Below the pieces are notes generated by a model. The model was not told the origin of the DNA. It searched no databases and worked only from the letters and a program-made list of their open reading frames with translations. DNA of 64,000 bases. It comes from Botryosphaeria dothidea (taxonomy: Eukaryota; Ascomycota; Dothideomycetes; Botryosphaeriales; Botryosphaeriaceae). The position numbers and the translations under genes were made by a program. This document shows, in pieces, positions 48,295-59,985 of this stretch. Position 1 is the first letter of the stretch. The number at the start of each line of letters is the position of its first letter. The stretch spans positions 5,704,001 to 5,768,000 of the forward strand of contig WWBZ02000001.1 in assembly GCA_011503125.2 (NCBI GenBank). The letters are read 5' to 3'.

Positions 48295-50797
48295 TCAAAG
48301 AGTAATGAGACCGAGGGCCCAACAGGTGACCAATACTACGCCCTCCACGATAACCGCCCAACTGCTTCTCCTCCATTCCACCGACGCCGCACCAGAAGTG
48401 CCAGTCGCCGAGGAACCTGCACCCGTGGCCGACGCTGACGTCGCTCCCGTCTCATCCGTCGCCGAACCGCTCCTCGTCCGACTCGAAGAAGTGCTGCCCG
48501 CACCGCTCCTACTACTACTTCCACCCAACCCACTCAATATCGCACCCCCAAGCCCCGTCGACTCAGCTCCCACCGTCCCCGTCCCCGTCAGCGCCACCGT
48601 CCTGCTCCCACCTCCGCTGCCCTCAACCACCACAGTCTTCCTCTGCGCATCCGTCGTCAAAACCACCACCTCCCCCGTCTCCCCCGCCCCCGCTCCCGTC
48701 AACGTATTCGTCCCAGCGCTCAACGTCTGCCCATCCACCACGTAGCTCGACCCTCCCTCCTCCACCACCTCCCCACCCCCCAGCGTCGCCACCGCTGTAG
48801 CAATCCCACCACTTCCGCCCGTCGGCACCACCACCACCGTGCTCCCACCCCCAACGACAACACTCCTCCCCTCCCCATCACTCGTCAGCGTCACCACGCC
48901 TCCCGCAACCGTGTTCGCCCCCGCCGTCAGCGTCGTCCCACCGACCACAACAGCCGCAGACCCCACCACCGACGCCGTCGCGCTGCCCGGCAGCACGAAC
49001 GCGGTGGGCTGGAGGGTCTGGCCGCCCACGACGACTGCGGATCCGGGGTTGACCGAGGCGGTCAGGCCGTTGGCGAGGGTGGTGACGGGGTTGGCGGCGC
49101 CGGACTGGAGTGCCGGGGCGGGGAGGACTTGGATGGGCTGGGGGTTTGAAGAAGGGGACGAGGAGTCGGAGGGCGCTGCGGCGGGCACGGAGACGATGAT
49201 GGGGATGGAGGCGACGGTGGCGGTCTGGCCGGCGGCGAGGGTTTGGGTGCCGATTATGACGGCTGGGATGGAGGAGGCGCTGCCGGAGATGGACGTTGCG
49301 ATGAAGGTTGTGCCGATGGCTTGCGTTTGGGAGCCGATTACGATGGCGGGAGCGGAGGCGGGGGAGCCGTTGATCGTAGTTGGGATGAGAACGGTTTCGA
49401 AAGTGGAAGGTGGGACTTGTGATCCAGGTGAGGGCTGTGCCGCGGTAGGTATGTTTGGTTGATTGGGTTCTGGGTTAGATGGGTTAGATGGATTCGATGG
49501 ATTCGATGGATTCGATGGGTTGGGCTTTGTGTCGTCCGTAGGCGAAGGAGAAGCCGGTTCGTTGCTTGCAGGAGGGGCTCCCACTGTTCCCACGGTTTCA
49601 GGGGGACTGGGGTTGTTTGTGGGTTGATTCGCCGGGGGTGCGGCAGTGTTGCTCGCTGGTGGTTGAGCTGTAGGTGCCGGCGACGCTTGGGTGATCTGTG
49701 CCGGAGCGGTCGCCGAACGTGTAGGTTGAGGTGATGGTGCATTAGTCTCTTCTGCTGGAGAAGAAGTCTTTGGAGGCTCATTCTCTGACGTGGTGGCATC
49801 ATCATCATCGTCCTCGATAGACGTTGAAGTATCGGTGAGGAACAGCGCTGTTGACAGCGGAGCAACCGGCGCTGGGTATGTCTCTGTGCTGCATGACAGG
49901 TAGGCTCCATCCGTTTCGATCGAGCTTGGCCACAGAACGGTGACGTTTTTCACCAGAGTGTAACTATCAAGATGGTTAGCCTTGATACAACAGGAATTTG
50001 GAAATGCCTTACAGGAAACCATAAGGATCATTAGAATCTACGGGCGGCACTGTCCGTTGGAAAGTTTCTCCGTATGGCACCACTGTGAATGAAGAAATCT
50101 CGCTGGTAGTGGTAAACGTCGTTTCAGGAACCTGTGTATAGTCGACATCGGTGGTGGTTACAGTTGAACCGCTGCCATTTGTGGTTGTCACAATCTTTGT
50201 CGTAATAGGGGAGTGAGTACTCCACGTCCTCGTCCTCGTCTCCGACACGCTTCCTGTGATAGTGGAGCACACGGATTGACCACTCTTATCTACCGTGGGC
50301 AGTGTACCACCCCACGAGTAACCAGAGTCCCAGCTCAAGTACGGCGTTGGATAAGCCAAATTCGTTGTCAGTGTTCCGAAGGTAGTCGATACAGCTTGGG
50401 TCCCTTGAACGTCCGTCGGCGGCAGGGTGAAGCCCTCCGGCAGATCCGCGTAGATTATCTTTGTGGATGTCGTGTTTGTTTTCTTGTTGATTATGATTAC
50501 TTTGGTCGCCGCAGTGAGAGTCGTGGAGATGTACAGTTTGCTCCAGTACCAATCTTCATTAAAAGGTATCCTGAGCCAGCAATCTGCTTCGCAAGACCCA
50601 TTCGTAGGCAGTGAGGTAGGGCTTGGGGTAACTTGAGGAGTGGATGTCAAATTCTGGTAAGATGCCGTTGCTTTCTCGACAGTTCAGTATTTTTCTTCTT
50701 GGAAAAGGAATCCAGGAGGCCTACCGGCACTGCTCACCGCGGCTGCCAAGGCCATCTCACATTGCAGGAACACGGATATGAGCGAACGTGAGATCAT
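48295..50797 (-). CDS. Secreted Ser/Thr/Pro-rich repeat protein, probable GPI-anchored wall protein
   Basis: Exons 50797-50738, 50653-50013 and 49963-48295 give 789 aa. The first exon encodes a signal peptide (MISRSLISVF ... ALAAA). A Thr/Ser-rich N-terminal region with WYWSKLYIS follows. An acidic run IEDDDDDA leads to a Pro/Ser/Thr linker with NPS tripeptide repeats (9-nt repeats near 49472-49530). The centre holds at least five divergent copies of a beta-like unit around V(V/I)(G/D)GQTL..G (VIIGTQTLAAGQ, VVVGGQTLQP, VVVGGTTLTAG, VVDGQTLSAG). A Ser/Gly-rich stretch and a hydrophobic C-terminus (VIVEGVVLVTCWALGLITL) fit GPI attachment. No catalytic domain seen. Likely outer wall or extracellular matrix. 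Long opposite-strand frames are shadows of its skewed composition. Confidence 0.78.
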
Positions 50798-53081
50798 GTT
50801 TCTGCTTCTCCTGCTTGTCGATAACTTCGGGTACGTTAACGAAAGTACACTGCAGACAATGAGAGCAACAGGAGTGCTGAAGCCGACGGAGCGAGTGTCG
50901 AAGGACTAACAGCAGAACCCTTTTGTAAGTAATCTAGGGAAAGCGAAAACGATCTCAGGTGGTGTGGGGCCGGCGAAGCTTATATCTTTTGTAGAAATAG
51001 CGCCGAGATGCCTATGCGGTGGGCCCAATGAGCATTGAAGTCAATATTGGCTTAAACTGTGGAGAATTTTGTCTTACCGTCAATCTCAAATGATCCAGAA
51101 AAGCAAGACTCGAGACTTGACAGCTGCAAGGAAAGGTCCGATCATTGGTGGAATAGGCCCCGAAAAAGGTACATAGCCGCCGAAGCTGAACGCCTGTCAG
51201 CATCACTTACCAATCAGCTGGTGGCCCCCAGGCACCGAGGCGTGCCAAGTACGCCACTAAAAAGTTTGGCGTGGGGTCCAAAACCTCACCGCTCAACACG
51301 ATTCCAACATGAACACATCAACCACCCTAACGTTGCCTTAAGGTAGTTATAGGAGATGGTATGACGGCAGCCCTGTCGTGTAACTCAAAAATTTGAATGA
51401 GCGTGTGTATTCGGTCGAATGTTTAAGCCGGAATTTTACGCTCTACCAGTTTCTTCAAGTCATTCACTCCTGCAGGGTCCCTGTAAGCTGGCCCCTTGGC
51501 ATTTGTTCCAGACTCATTGGTACAGCACGCTATATTGGAAAACGGTGTTCGTGGCCGACAACTCAGCACCCGGGAAACCCCGTGGTGGAGTGGCGTATGC
51601 GTCAGCTTGGATTATATCTGGAAATTCCAGTCATCCGGTGAAAAGCGATGCCGACAAATAGGCGAGCTTTTGGCCATCGATTTTAGATCAAGCGGGAGAA
51701 CAATAGGAGCTTAGACAAATGAGCAATTGCCGAGAAGGGAATGCCAAGGAGAACGGGGAAGTAGATCGCCGGGCATGGTGACTGGAACCTACAGATATCT
51801 GACGACAAGGGTCGCCTCCTACAAGGCTGTATCTAGAGCTCTTGCCATTTACTTTCATCGGGGGCAACTGAAGCATTTGCCGGAAGTAGATACTTGGCGT
51901 GTTGGGGCCAAAATCCAGAGTGAGATGGGGCAAGGAGACATGCAGCCTCCTGAGGTTGAACGGGTTGCAACAGCAAAAGCTAGCACCACACACTTTGGAA
52001 AGTAATGTGATGGGTAAAGCCGTATATCTTGAGTTGACTACCGCAATCCCAGTGATTGACTGAGGGCATCAGGCGAGGAAACTTGGCTACTTATAGGCAG
52101 GCAATTCTCACGATCCCATTTTCCATCCAAGGCATACAGATCCAGTCAATAGAGTCGATGCAAACCGGCGGATCCGGTAGGATGTCGGTGTTTGTACAAC
52201 TTCCGCCATCTAGAAGCAGATTTCTCAGACGGTACTATGGAGACGGTAGTGCTGACTGGGTTTCGGTTGTCCAGGTTAGGTCTCCAGAGGGCTTGGGTGA
52301 GGGGCGCGTGACTATAGTGGGAAGTTGTGACGAACTTACGCGTGAGTAGTCGGAAATGGTGAAAGTTCATGCCTTGATGGTAGCCTTCGGGTTCGGGCGG
52401 TGTGAGGGGCATGACGCTGTGCCTTCGAAGTCCAGGCGGCATCGCATGTTGGATCGACCGACAAGCCAACAATATAGGAAGGTGCGCATAGACGGACGGT
52501 TGGGCAAGTCTTCTCGTCATGCAATTGGTGCGCGATGATCTATGGTCCTTGGGAGCGATGGAAGCAGAGTATGAAGTTCGTTGCAGATGGGGGAGTGGAT
52601 GAGGTCCATTGCAGCTGGGAGGTGGATGGGATCCGTTGCAGATGATGGGAGGGCGCGGCGCCAGACTGCGACCCGGCGAAGGGCGCCGGCGCCTGGCGAT
52701 CGACCTTCCCCACCGAGTTCCCCGCACGCCGTCAACAAACACAAACACAAGCTCCGCAACAGCTCGAGCCGGCGTCCCTTGCATAATTCGCTCCTTCTGC
52801 TAAAAGCTCACGCTACACCCTCCCATGCACGCCACGCTGCGCCAACCGCTCCCGCTTCCTGCACCCGCACGCCTGACACCACCTTAACGTTGCTCCTCGT
52901 CGCTGATCTCTCGGCTCGCCGGATACCATGCTTTGCAGGCCTCACCATGTCGAATAGAAAGCTTCCTGCAGCCTCGCTGGCCAGCGCCCCCGTCGTTCGG
53001 CCAGCGCCCTCACCTTTGCTGCTCTTGCCTCCTCTCTTCCTCACCCTCCTGCTCTTGTATACTGACCCGCACCGCCTGATC
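50798..53081. other. 2.3-kb divergent intergenic region
   Basis: It separates the minus-strand secreted protein from plus-strand GH127, so it should hold both promoters. A short tandem repeat lies at 52581-52655. Open frames at 51059, 51393, 51727, 52056 and 52146-53237 have no recognisable content. The hydrophobic reading just before 53082 is in the GH127 frame but adds nothing to the family fold. Confidence 0.5.
52581..52655 (+). repeat. Three tandem ~27-bp units upstream of GH127
   Basis: Units begin TTGCAG at 52581, 52609 and 52636 and share a purine-rich body (GGGAGGTGGATG-like). They lie about 430 bp before the GH127 start. They could be regulatory sites or a simple minisatellite. Confidence 0.55.
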
Positions 53082-55520
53082 ATGAAGCTCCGCGACCTCG
53101 TCCCAGCCGCCGCTGCCCTCCTCTCTGCTGCCGCCTCCGCACAGACAAGCTCCAACGCCACCCGTAGACCGCCAAAGTCCACCGACCACCCACTTCTAAA
53201 GCTGACGCCCACAAACAGTGCTTCCTCTGGTCCTTAGGCCCCTGCCTCTCGGCGCCATCAAACCCTCCGGCTGGCTGCGCGACCAGCTCGTTCTCGAAGC
53301 GAACGGCCTCGCCGGCCACGAGCACGATTTCTACCCATACGTCGCCGACAGCAGCTGGACGGGTGGTAGTTCAGAGTACAGCGGTCTGAACGAGGGCTTT
53401 CCCTACTGGCTGAACGGTCTCGTGCCGCTCGCCTACTCCCTCGGTGATGCTCGTCTGAAGGACCAAGTTGCCGACGCCGTGACTAGTGTGCTGTCACGCC
53501 AGGCTGACGATGGCTGGCTGGGACCAGAAACGGGGAGAGCCCGCAATTTCTGGGCGCGCTACCCACTTCTGCTGGGTATGATACAGCTTGTTGAGGCAGA
53601 ACCACAAACCTGGGAGGTCCCGATCATGAATGCAACAGGCCGTTTTGTGGATCTCATGGTGAACATGCTTCGCAATGACTCGTCTGGGTATCTTTGGCAC
53701 GAAGGAGACGAGTTGTCTCCAGAGGAATTCACTTGGGGCAGAGTTCGGGTTCAGGACTTGCTCATCGTCCTGCAATGGATCTGGGAGCGGGAGGGCACAA
53801 CCGAGGCCCTGAGATCGAAGCTGGCCGAGTCCATGCAAATCCTGATCGACGGCTCCCTCAATTGGGCTGATTGGTGGCAGGAGGGCGTGTTCATCAAGGA
53901 AGACCTCAATTTGCTGGACACGGAACCGGGCGACGGTCCACGCTATCCGTATGAGCACGGCGTCAATGCTGGACAAGGTAGGTCTGAATGCTCTGTATTT
54001 ACCCCTTCACCGGCATGCAATACCCATCGTGAATTAAGCATTCGATTCGGTGCTCGTGCAAGTGATCTTGTCTATGCTTGCTCCCAACGTGTTTCATCGA
54101 TTCCCTGCATCCTCGTTCTATGAAAATAGCATCCATGTGGAAGTAACTGTACAAGGATCACACGCGAGAGGTTTATATCTTCCTTTGCAAACCTACGTTT
54201 CTAACTTTTGCAGGTCTCAAAGCACTTGCAGTCTTCCGTCGATTCACGCAGAATGATTCTCTTGTGGATATCACTCGCCGCGGGGTGGATTGGACCTTCC
54301 AATATCATTCCGCTGCCCACGGCGGAATTCTTGCGGATGAACGACTTGCGGGATTGGCACCGTACTACGGGTAAGTATACTTGAACCCGCGGTATTTACA
54401 CAGCCTCGTTAACATTTCGTATAGCTCTGAAACCTGCACGCTCGTAGAAACAATGTATTCTTTGAGCTATCTTTACCAAGCCCTGGGAGACAACAACTAT
54501 GCTGACCTATCTGAGCGCATCGCTTTCAACGCTCTCCCAGCACAGATGTCGCCGAACTGGTGGGCTCGCCAGTATGTGGGACAACCGAACCAGGGATTCT
54601 CCAAGGAATTGGATCAGAGCCCATTCTTTAACGTTGGACGGTCTGGCCAAATCTACAGCGTCGAGGCCAACTACCCATGCTGCACCGTTAACCATCCCCA
54701 AGGCCTTCCGAAATTCCTTTCAAACTCGTTCGCACGAGTGGGCGACAATGACATTGCTCACATGCTCCTGAGCCCCGGAAACTTGACCACATCCGTCATG
54801 AGCGGCCAAGTGCGCATCGACTGCCAAGCGCACTACCCCTTCTCCAACATGCTCAACTACACCATCACCACCGACTCGACCACCACCTTCCACGTCCGCG
54901 TCCCATCTTGGGCCGACGCCTCGCAGTCCACCATCGCGCTGAACGGCACCTCAAAGCCCGTCTCCCCCGACCCCTCCACCGGCCTCCACGCCATCCGCCT
55001 CGCCGGCGGCACGTCCGAGGTCACCTACACCCTCTCAGCCTCCGTCCAGACGACCGCCCGCGCCAACGACACCTTCACCGTCCACCACGGCGCCCTCCTC
55101 TTCGCCCTCTCTCTCCCCTCCACCAACACCACCTCCGCGCCCCAGACCTACCGCGACGCCAACGCCGTCCTCGCCGGCGCGCCCGCCCCCGCCGTCGACT
55201 GGCAGCTGCTCAACGCCTCCGCCTGGAGCGTCGCCATCGACCCCACGTCCCTCGTCTTCCGCTCGGAGCTCGACGAGGGCGTGGGCTTGCCCGATCCGGT
55301 GTTTGCGCCGGGTGCGCCGCCCGTGTGGGTGGAGGCCAAGGGTTGCGAGATCGAGGGGTGGGGCTTGTATAGGGGGGTGATGGGCATTCCGCCGCCCAAG
55401 GCCGAGAGGAGGTGTGTTAGCGACGTCGCGACGTATCGGCTGGAGCCAGTAGGAGCGGCGAAGTTGAGGGTGTTGGATTTGCCGAGTATCGAGCTTGGCG
55501 GTGGAGCGGAGGAGGTGTAG
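53082..55520 (+). CDS. Secreted GH127 beta-L-arabinofuranosidase-like enzyme
   Basis: Glycoside hydrolase family 127 (old DUF1680) removes beta-linked L-arabinofuranose from glycans. Exons 53082-53163, 53219-53977, 54214-54370 and 54425-55520 give 697 aa. A signal peptide ([20 protein letters not shown]) is followed by the conserved [19 protein letters not shown] and [17 protein letters not shown]. By comparison with the bacterial enzyme HypBA1, E323 (GGILADER) corresponds to the acid/base. E335, C337 (SETC), C418 and C419 (YPCCTVNH) correspond to the zinc/nucleophile set, all present. The GC-rich C-terminal beta domain follows. Many N-glycosylation sites fit secretion. The first intron falls right after the signal peptide. 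It precedes a GH51 enzyme in the same orientation. Confidence 0.9.
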
Positions 55521-57054
55521 GTGCCGGTGGGAGAGGGGGGAAATGTAGGGGTGGTGTTGTGGTGGGGGGTGGGATGGTGTTGATTTTTCACGTGCTGGTC
55601 CGGTTGTATGTCCAGGTATTATCAGAACCTGTGGCGTGTTCTGTAAATTCCTAGAACAAACAACACTCTATCTGGAATTTATGAAGAAAAGAAGCTTGCA
55701 GCTTTACCTCAACAGCATTGGGAGTGCTCGGCAGAGACCATCGGTGATGTTGGTGATGTTCAGAAGTACATGGCCGATTCAGGCGGCATGTCGATCCGCG
55801 CCTGAGAGCTACAATCACCCTGTAAGGAGCATGAAAGCCGGGCAAACGTGGAGCCGTGCAAGTTTGTCCACCACAATCTCCCTCACGCGACGTGCTTGTG
55901 TTTCACGTTACGGGGACGCTTCATCGGGTGCTCTTCTTTTCTCGTATTTTCGTAGAGGTGGAAATTGGGATGTACAGCAAATACGCATGCATACGCGTTT
56001 GTAGCTGCAACCTTAACATCTCGGATGATGCAAAAGTATCCGGTGGACCCGCGCTTGGCAACTGGAGAGAGTCGGCAGTTCAGGCGTTCCTGTGGATTAC
56101 GAGTTCTGGGGCAATCGGCGGCCAGAATCCCCTAATAGGCGGTATTTCCGACCCAAACGGTAGCAAACAGGTGAGCTGGCTACGACCGGGGACGGAGCGG
56201 GCCTTAAGGTTGGGCAATGCGGAGGTGGTGGTGCTATGAGAGAGAATGGGCTAAATATAGGACCTGCGGATCATCGGCAACAGCGAGATGTAGATTTCAC
56301 GCTTGATGTAGGCGCGTTGATCCGAGCAGGGAAGGTAGTGAATTTTGCATGTATCGGCCAGGTCGAAGCTGCTGCGGCCAAGTGCACACCAAGACGAGGA
56401 CAAGAAAGCGGGGAATGGGCGGGCGACGGCTGGGGCGTGACTCCCGCAGGCTTAATTGAGCGCCACCGCCTCGTCCGTGGGGCGACTGGAGTCGTAAGCG
56501 AAGCGGTTGGTGAAGGTCTGCTCCGGTGGGTTTGCGCCGTACTCGCAGTGGATGACGCATGCCGGGGAAATGTGGGGGATTCCCGACCCGCAAACCAAGA
56601 AACCATCCACCGCATTCCCCTCTTCCCTTCCCCTGTCCAATACAATGCCCTCTCTTCTTCGGGAAATCCACTAGCTCTGCACCTAGTATTAGCCGCGTAC
56701 GCCGACTTTCTTGTTCCTCGAACCGCTTTCCCATACAGCGAAAGTCCTTTACCGCCGCCGCCGCCGCCGCCGCCTTTTCTTTTGTGTTTCTCAATCACCG
56801 CCCTCCACCGGCCCCGCAATTGGGTCCTCGTGATGTTTTCACACCCTGCTGCACCCCTCCGACCAATCATGCATCCCGTCCTGTTCGGTGCTCGCAGCCG
56901 GCGTGTAGCACTCGACAGAGCTCCCGCCGGCATCGTGCCACAGCTATAAAGATGGCCGCGCGTTCCGATGCCCCTGATATTTGTACCCAGTACGCTCGCT
57001 ACTTGGAAGTCGAAGCTGCGGTTTGGTGTCTTTGTGCATTTTCAATTGCTTGCT
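55521..57054 (+). other. Intergenic/promoter region of GH51
   Basis: 1.5 kb with no convincing gene. The long frames at 56236-56949 and 56271-56933 on opposite strands are composition artefacts. It contains GGCTAAA at 56249-56255 (the published XlnR/Xyr1-type site), a (CCG)n run at 56752-56774, and the TATA box listed separately. Confidence 0.5.
56945..56950 (+). promoter_or_regulatory. TATA box of the GH51 gene
   Basis: TATAAA lies 105 bp before the ATG at 57055, a normal spacing for a strongly regulated fungal secreted-enzyme gene. Confidence 0.55.
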
Positions 57055-59495
57055 ATGTCCCGGTTCCTCACTGCTGTCACTCGCCTGGCGGCGGTGGCTC
57101 CGCTTGTCGGATGTGTTGCCGGAATCAACCTCACCGTCTCCACGAGCGGAGGCAATGCTACCTCGCCGTTGATGTATGGCTTCATGTTTGAGGTGAGTGG
57201 TCCTGCAATGGAGTCCTAGGTCTCCCATATATTATGCATAATCCAAAAATTTTCCATTGGTCTCCTTTCTGTTCGCCATTCGGACTCTTCCCAAGCAATC
57301 ATCTCCGATCAATTGCTATGGAGTTCACATCCTGATTGGGTTTCACAGGACATAAATCACAGCGGAGATGGCGGAATCCATGGCCAGCTGCTTCGGAACA
57401 ATGGTTTCCAAGGGAACGACCAGACCTTGACTGCCTACGGAGCCGTGGGCAACGCCAGTCTCACGGTCGACTCGGACAACCCTCTCTCCTCAGCCATTCC
57501 GTACTCGTTGGCGGTAGCTGTACCTGAGGGCGTCACTGGCGACGTTGGATTTAGCAACGAAGGGTACTGGGGATTCCCCGTCAATGCGGACCAGTATTCG
57601 ACTTCCTTCTGGATCAAGGGCGACTACTCCGGCAACGTCACAATCAAGCTCGTCGGCAACTACACCGGGACCGAATACGCCAGCACAACCATTTCGGACG
57701 TCTCCAGCAATGCCAGTGCCTATGCCTACTATGAGACCAGTTTTGAGAGCGAGCAGGCGCCTGATGGCAACAACCTCTGGACCCTTACTTTTGACGGCGA
57801 GAGCACTGCTGGCTCGACTTTGTATTTCGACCTGGTGACGCTGTATCCTACGACTTTTAAGAGCAGGGCAAATGGCTTGAAACCCTCTGTTGCAAATGCC
57901 TTGAATGATATGGGAGCCAGTTTCCTTCGTTTCCCCGGCGGTAATAACCTGTAAGTTGCTAGGTCACCCGGAGTGCTTGCGTACAGGCAGGGCTGATGAG
58001 TTTCTCCAGTGAAGGTTACAGCGAGGCCAACAGGTGGAAGTGGAACGAGACTATCGGTCCGCTGCAAGATCGTCCAGGCCGTCAGGGTTTGTGTTTATTT
58101 TTTTTTTTTCGCAGGCTTCGGCCTTGCATTCGTGGAAATAACGTGCTGACACACAGTCAGGAACCTGGGGTTACGCGAACACAGATGCACTTGGTATGTA
58201 CACTTCTAGGAATGTAGGGAGCTTACTAACGTGACAAAAGGGTTGATTGAATACCTGGAATGGTGTGAGGACATGGGTCTTGCTCCCATCCTTGGTGTCT
58301 GGGCCGGCTTTGCCCTTGAAAGCGGCGGCAACACGCCCTTCACTGGTGATGCGCTCACTCCATATCTGGACGAAGTCCTCAATGAGCTAGAGGTAATTAT
58401 TTCTCACTTTGGGATGTATGTTTCTTTCTTCTGCAAATCATGCTAACCAAACTTGTACCCAAAAGTTCCTTCTGGGTGATGCCTCCTCTACCTATGGCTC
58501 CCAACGCGCTGCTCTGGGATATTCCAGTCCGTTCAACATCACCCACGTCGAAATAGGAAATGAAGACTACCTCGGTATGTTCCCATGTCCTTGATGTTCA
58601 AGATTAAAGCGCTGATAGCTAATTTCACTCTCAGGCGGCGGTTGCTCAAGCTATCCGGAACGCTTCACAACGTACGTAAATTATTCCGCTCAGCTTTGAA
58701 ATGCAAACAACACTAACATTTTCTGAACCTAGCTACTACGATGCCATCCACGCCGCCTACCCCGACATCACCATCATCGCCTCAGCTGCCTACGACTCCG
58801 GCGGCGCTGCCTGCCTGCCCTCGCCGCTCCCCGCCGGCGTGATGCAGGACTACCACACATACGCATCCGAGACGGACCTCGTGGCCAACTTCTCGCAGTT
58901 CGACAACGCCAACCGCTCGCAACCCATCTTCGTCGGCGAGTTCTCGTGCTACTCGGACGCCAGCGGCACGCGCAACGTCCTCCCGTTCATGGCCTGCTCC
59001 GTCGCCGAGGCCGTCTACATGATCGGCTTCGAGCGCAACGCCGACGTCGTCCTCATGAGCACCTACGCCCCGCTCCTGCAGCTCTTCAACAGCACCCAGT
59101 GGACCCCGGACTTGGTCGGGTTTACGCCCGCGGGCACGGTGGTCAGGAGCACGAGCTACTTCGTGCAGCAGCTGTTCGCGCAGAACTGGGGCACGGAGAT
59201 GAGGGCGGTCACGGCCGACACGGCGTTCGGGCCGGTCTATTGGAGCGCGTCGGCGGACGGCGCGAGCACGTACGTGAAGCTGGCGAATTACGGGGAGAGC
59301 GCGCAGAGCGTGAGCGTGAATGTGGACGGCGCGACGCAGGGGTCGTTGACGACGCTGTCGGGGGCGCAGAGGGCGGAGAACAGCGACACGGCGGGCGAGG
59401 TCGTGCAGCCGGTCGAGAGCACCCCGGATGTGAGTGATGGCACGTTTACGGTTGAGTTGCCGGCGTGGGGTGTGGCTGTTTTGGTGGCGAGTTGA
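57055..59495 (+). CDS. Secreted GH51 alpha-L-arabinofuranosidase
   Basis: Cleaves terminal alpha-L-arabinofuranose from arabinan and arabinoxylan outside the cell. Eight exons: 57055-57192, 57349-57950, 58010-58086, 58161-58193, 58241-58392, 58466-58574, 58635-58671, 58733-59495, giving 636 aa, the usual length for the fungal secreted type. Signal peptide at residues 1-24 (MSRFLTAVTRLAAVAPLVGC). The carbohydrate-binding-like N-terminal domain holds NHSGDGGIHGQLLRNNGFQG. The catalytic barrel has LRFPGGNNL and EANRWKWNETIGP. The acid/base is E367 in HVEIGNED and the nucleophile E452 in FVGEFSCYS. The C-terminal beta-sandwich follows. The short exons (33 and 37 nt) are supported by unbroken family text across each join. 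The third intron has a long T-tract. The neighbouring GH127 suggests joint arabinan breakdown. Confidence 0.93.
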
Positions 59496-59985
59496 GGAGG
59501 TAAAGAGGGTGATTAGAGCGGCTTTTTGGTGCTGGAACAGGAGAGATTAATAGTGTTTGAGAGGTTGTCTAGAAGTGATGATACAGATGCGACATGGCAA
59601 AAAAATTGACGCATGTTCCTTACGTGTCTCCAGCCTGTACAAACGATGTCAAGTATGCATCAATGTACTGCTGTTGGTTTGCTCATCTGCACTATCTGAG
59701 CAGCCACAATGCGCCGGGATTCCGGTCTCACGATCTCATACGACTGAAACAATCTAGGTGCTGACGGTTGTACAACGCATATGCTGTGAATGGCTGCGCG
59801 CCCATTTCCGAGCAAGCGTGCCGCTACCGTCTAACGTAAGCGGTACACCGCTTTAGGACACCGATTGGAACCCGGAAGAGCTGCCTATGAAGTTTAATAG
59901 AGTGGCTTCCTCCGCTTCTCGGCCACAGAAGTCTGACCCCAGATTTCCATATCCCTCAAATTCACTCCCTTCCCACCTCAGCGTC
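59496..59985. other. Intergenic, GH51 to P450
   Basis: No gene. The P450 frame is open upstream to 59887, but the residues there look like translated leader rather than protein. Confidence 0.5.

Noticed and set aside
48839..49462. 207-residue plus-strand frame opposite the secreted repeat protein
   Set aside because: Mirror of the repetitive minus-strand gene, with no start context or domain.
56236..56949. Overlapping 237- and 220-residue frames on opposite strands before GH51
   Set aside because: No recognisable protein text and a (CCG)n run inside. More likely promoter sequence.
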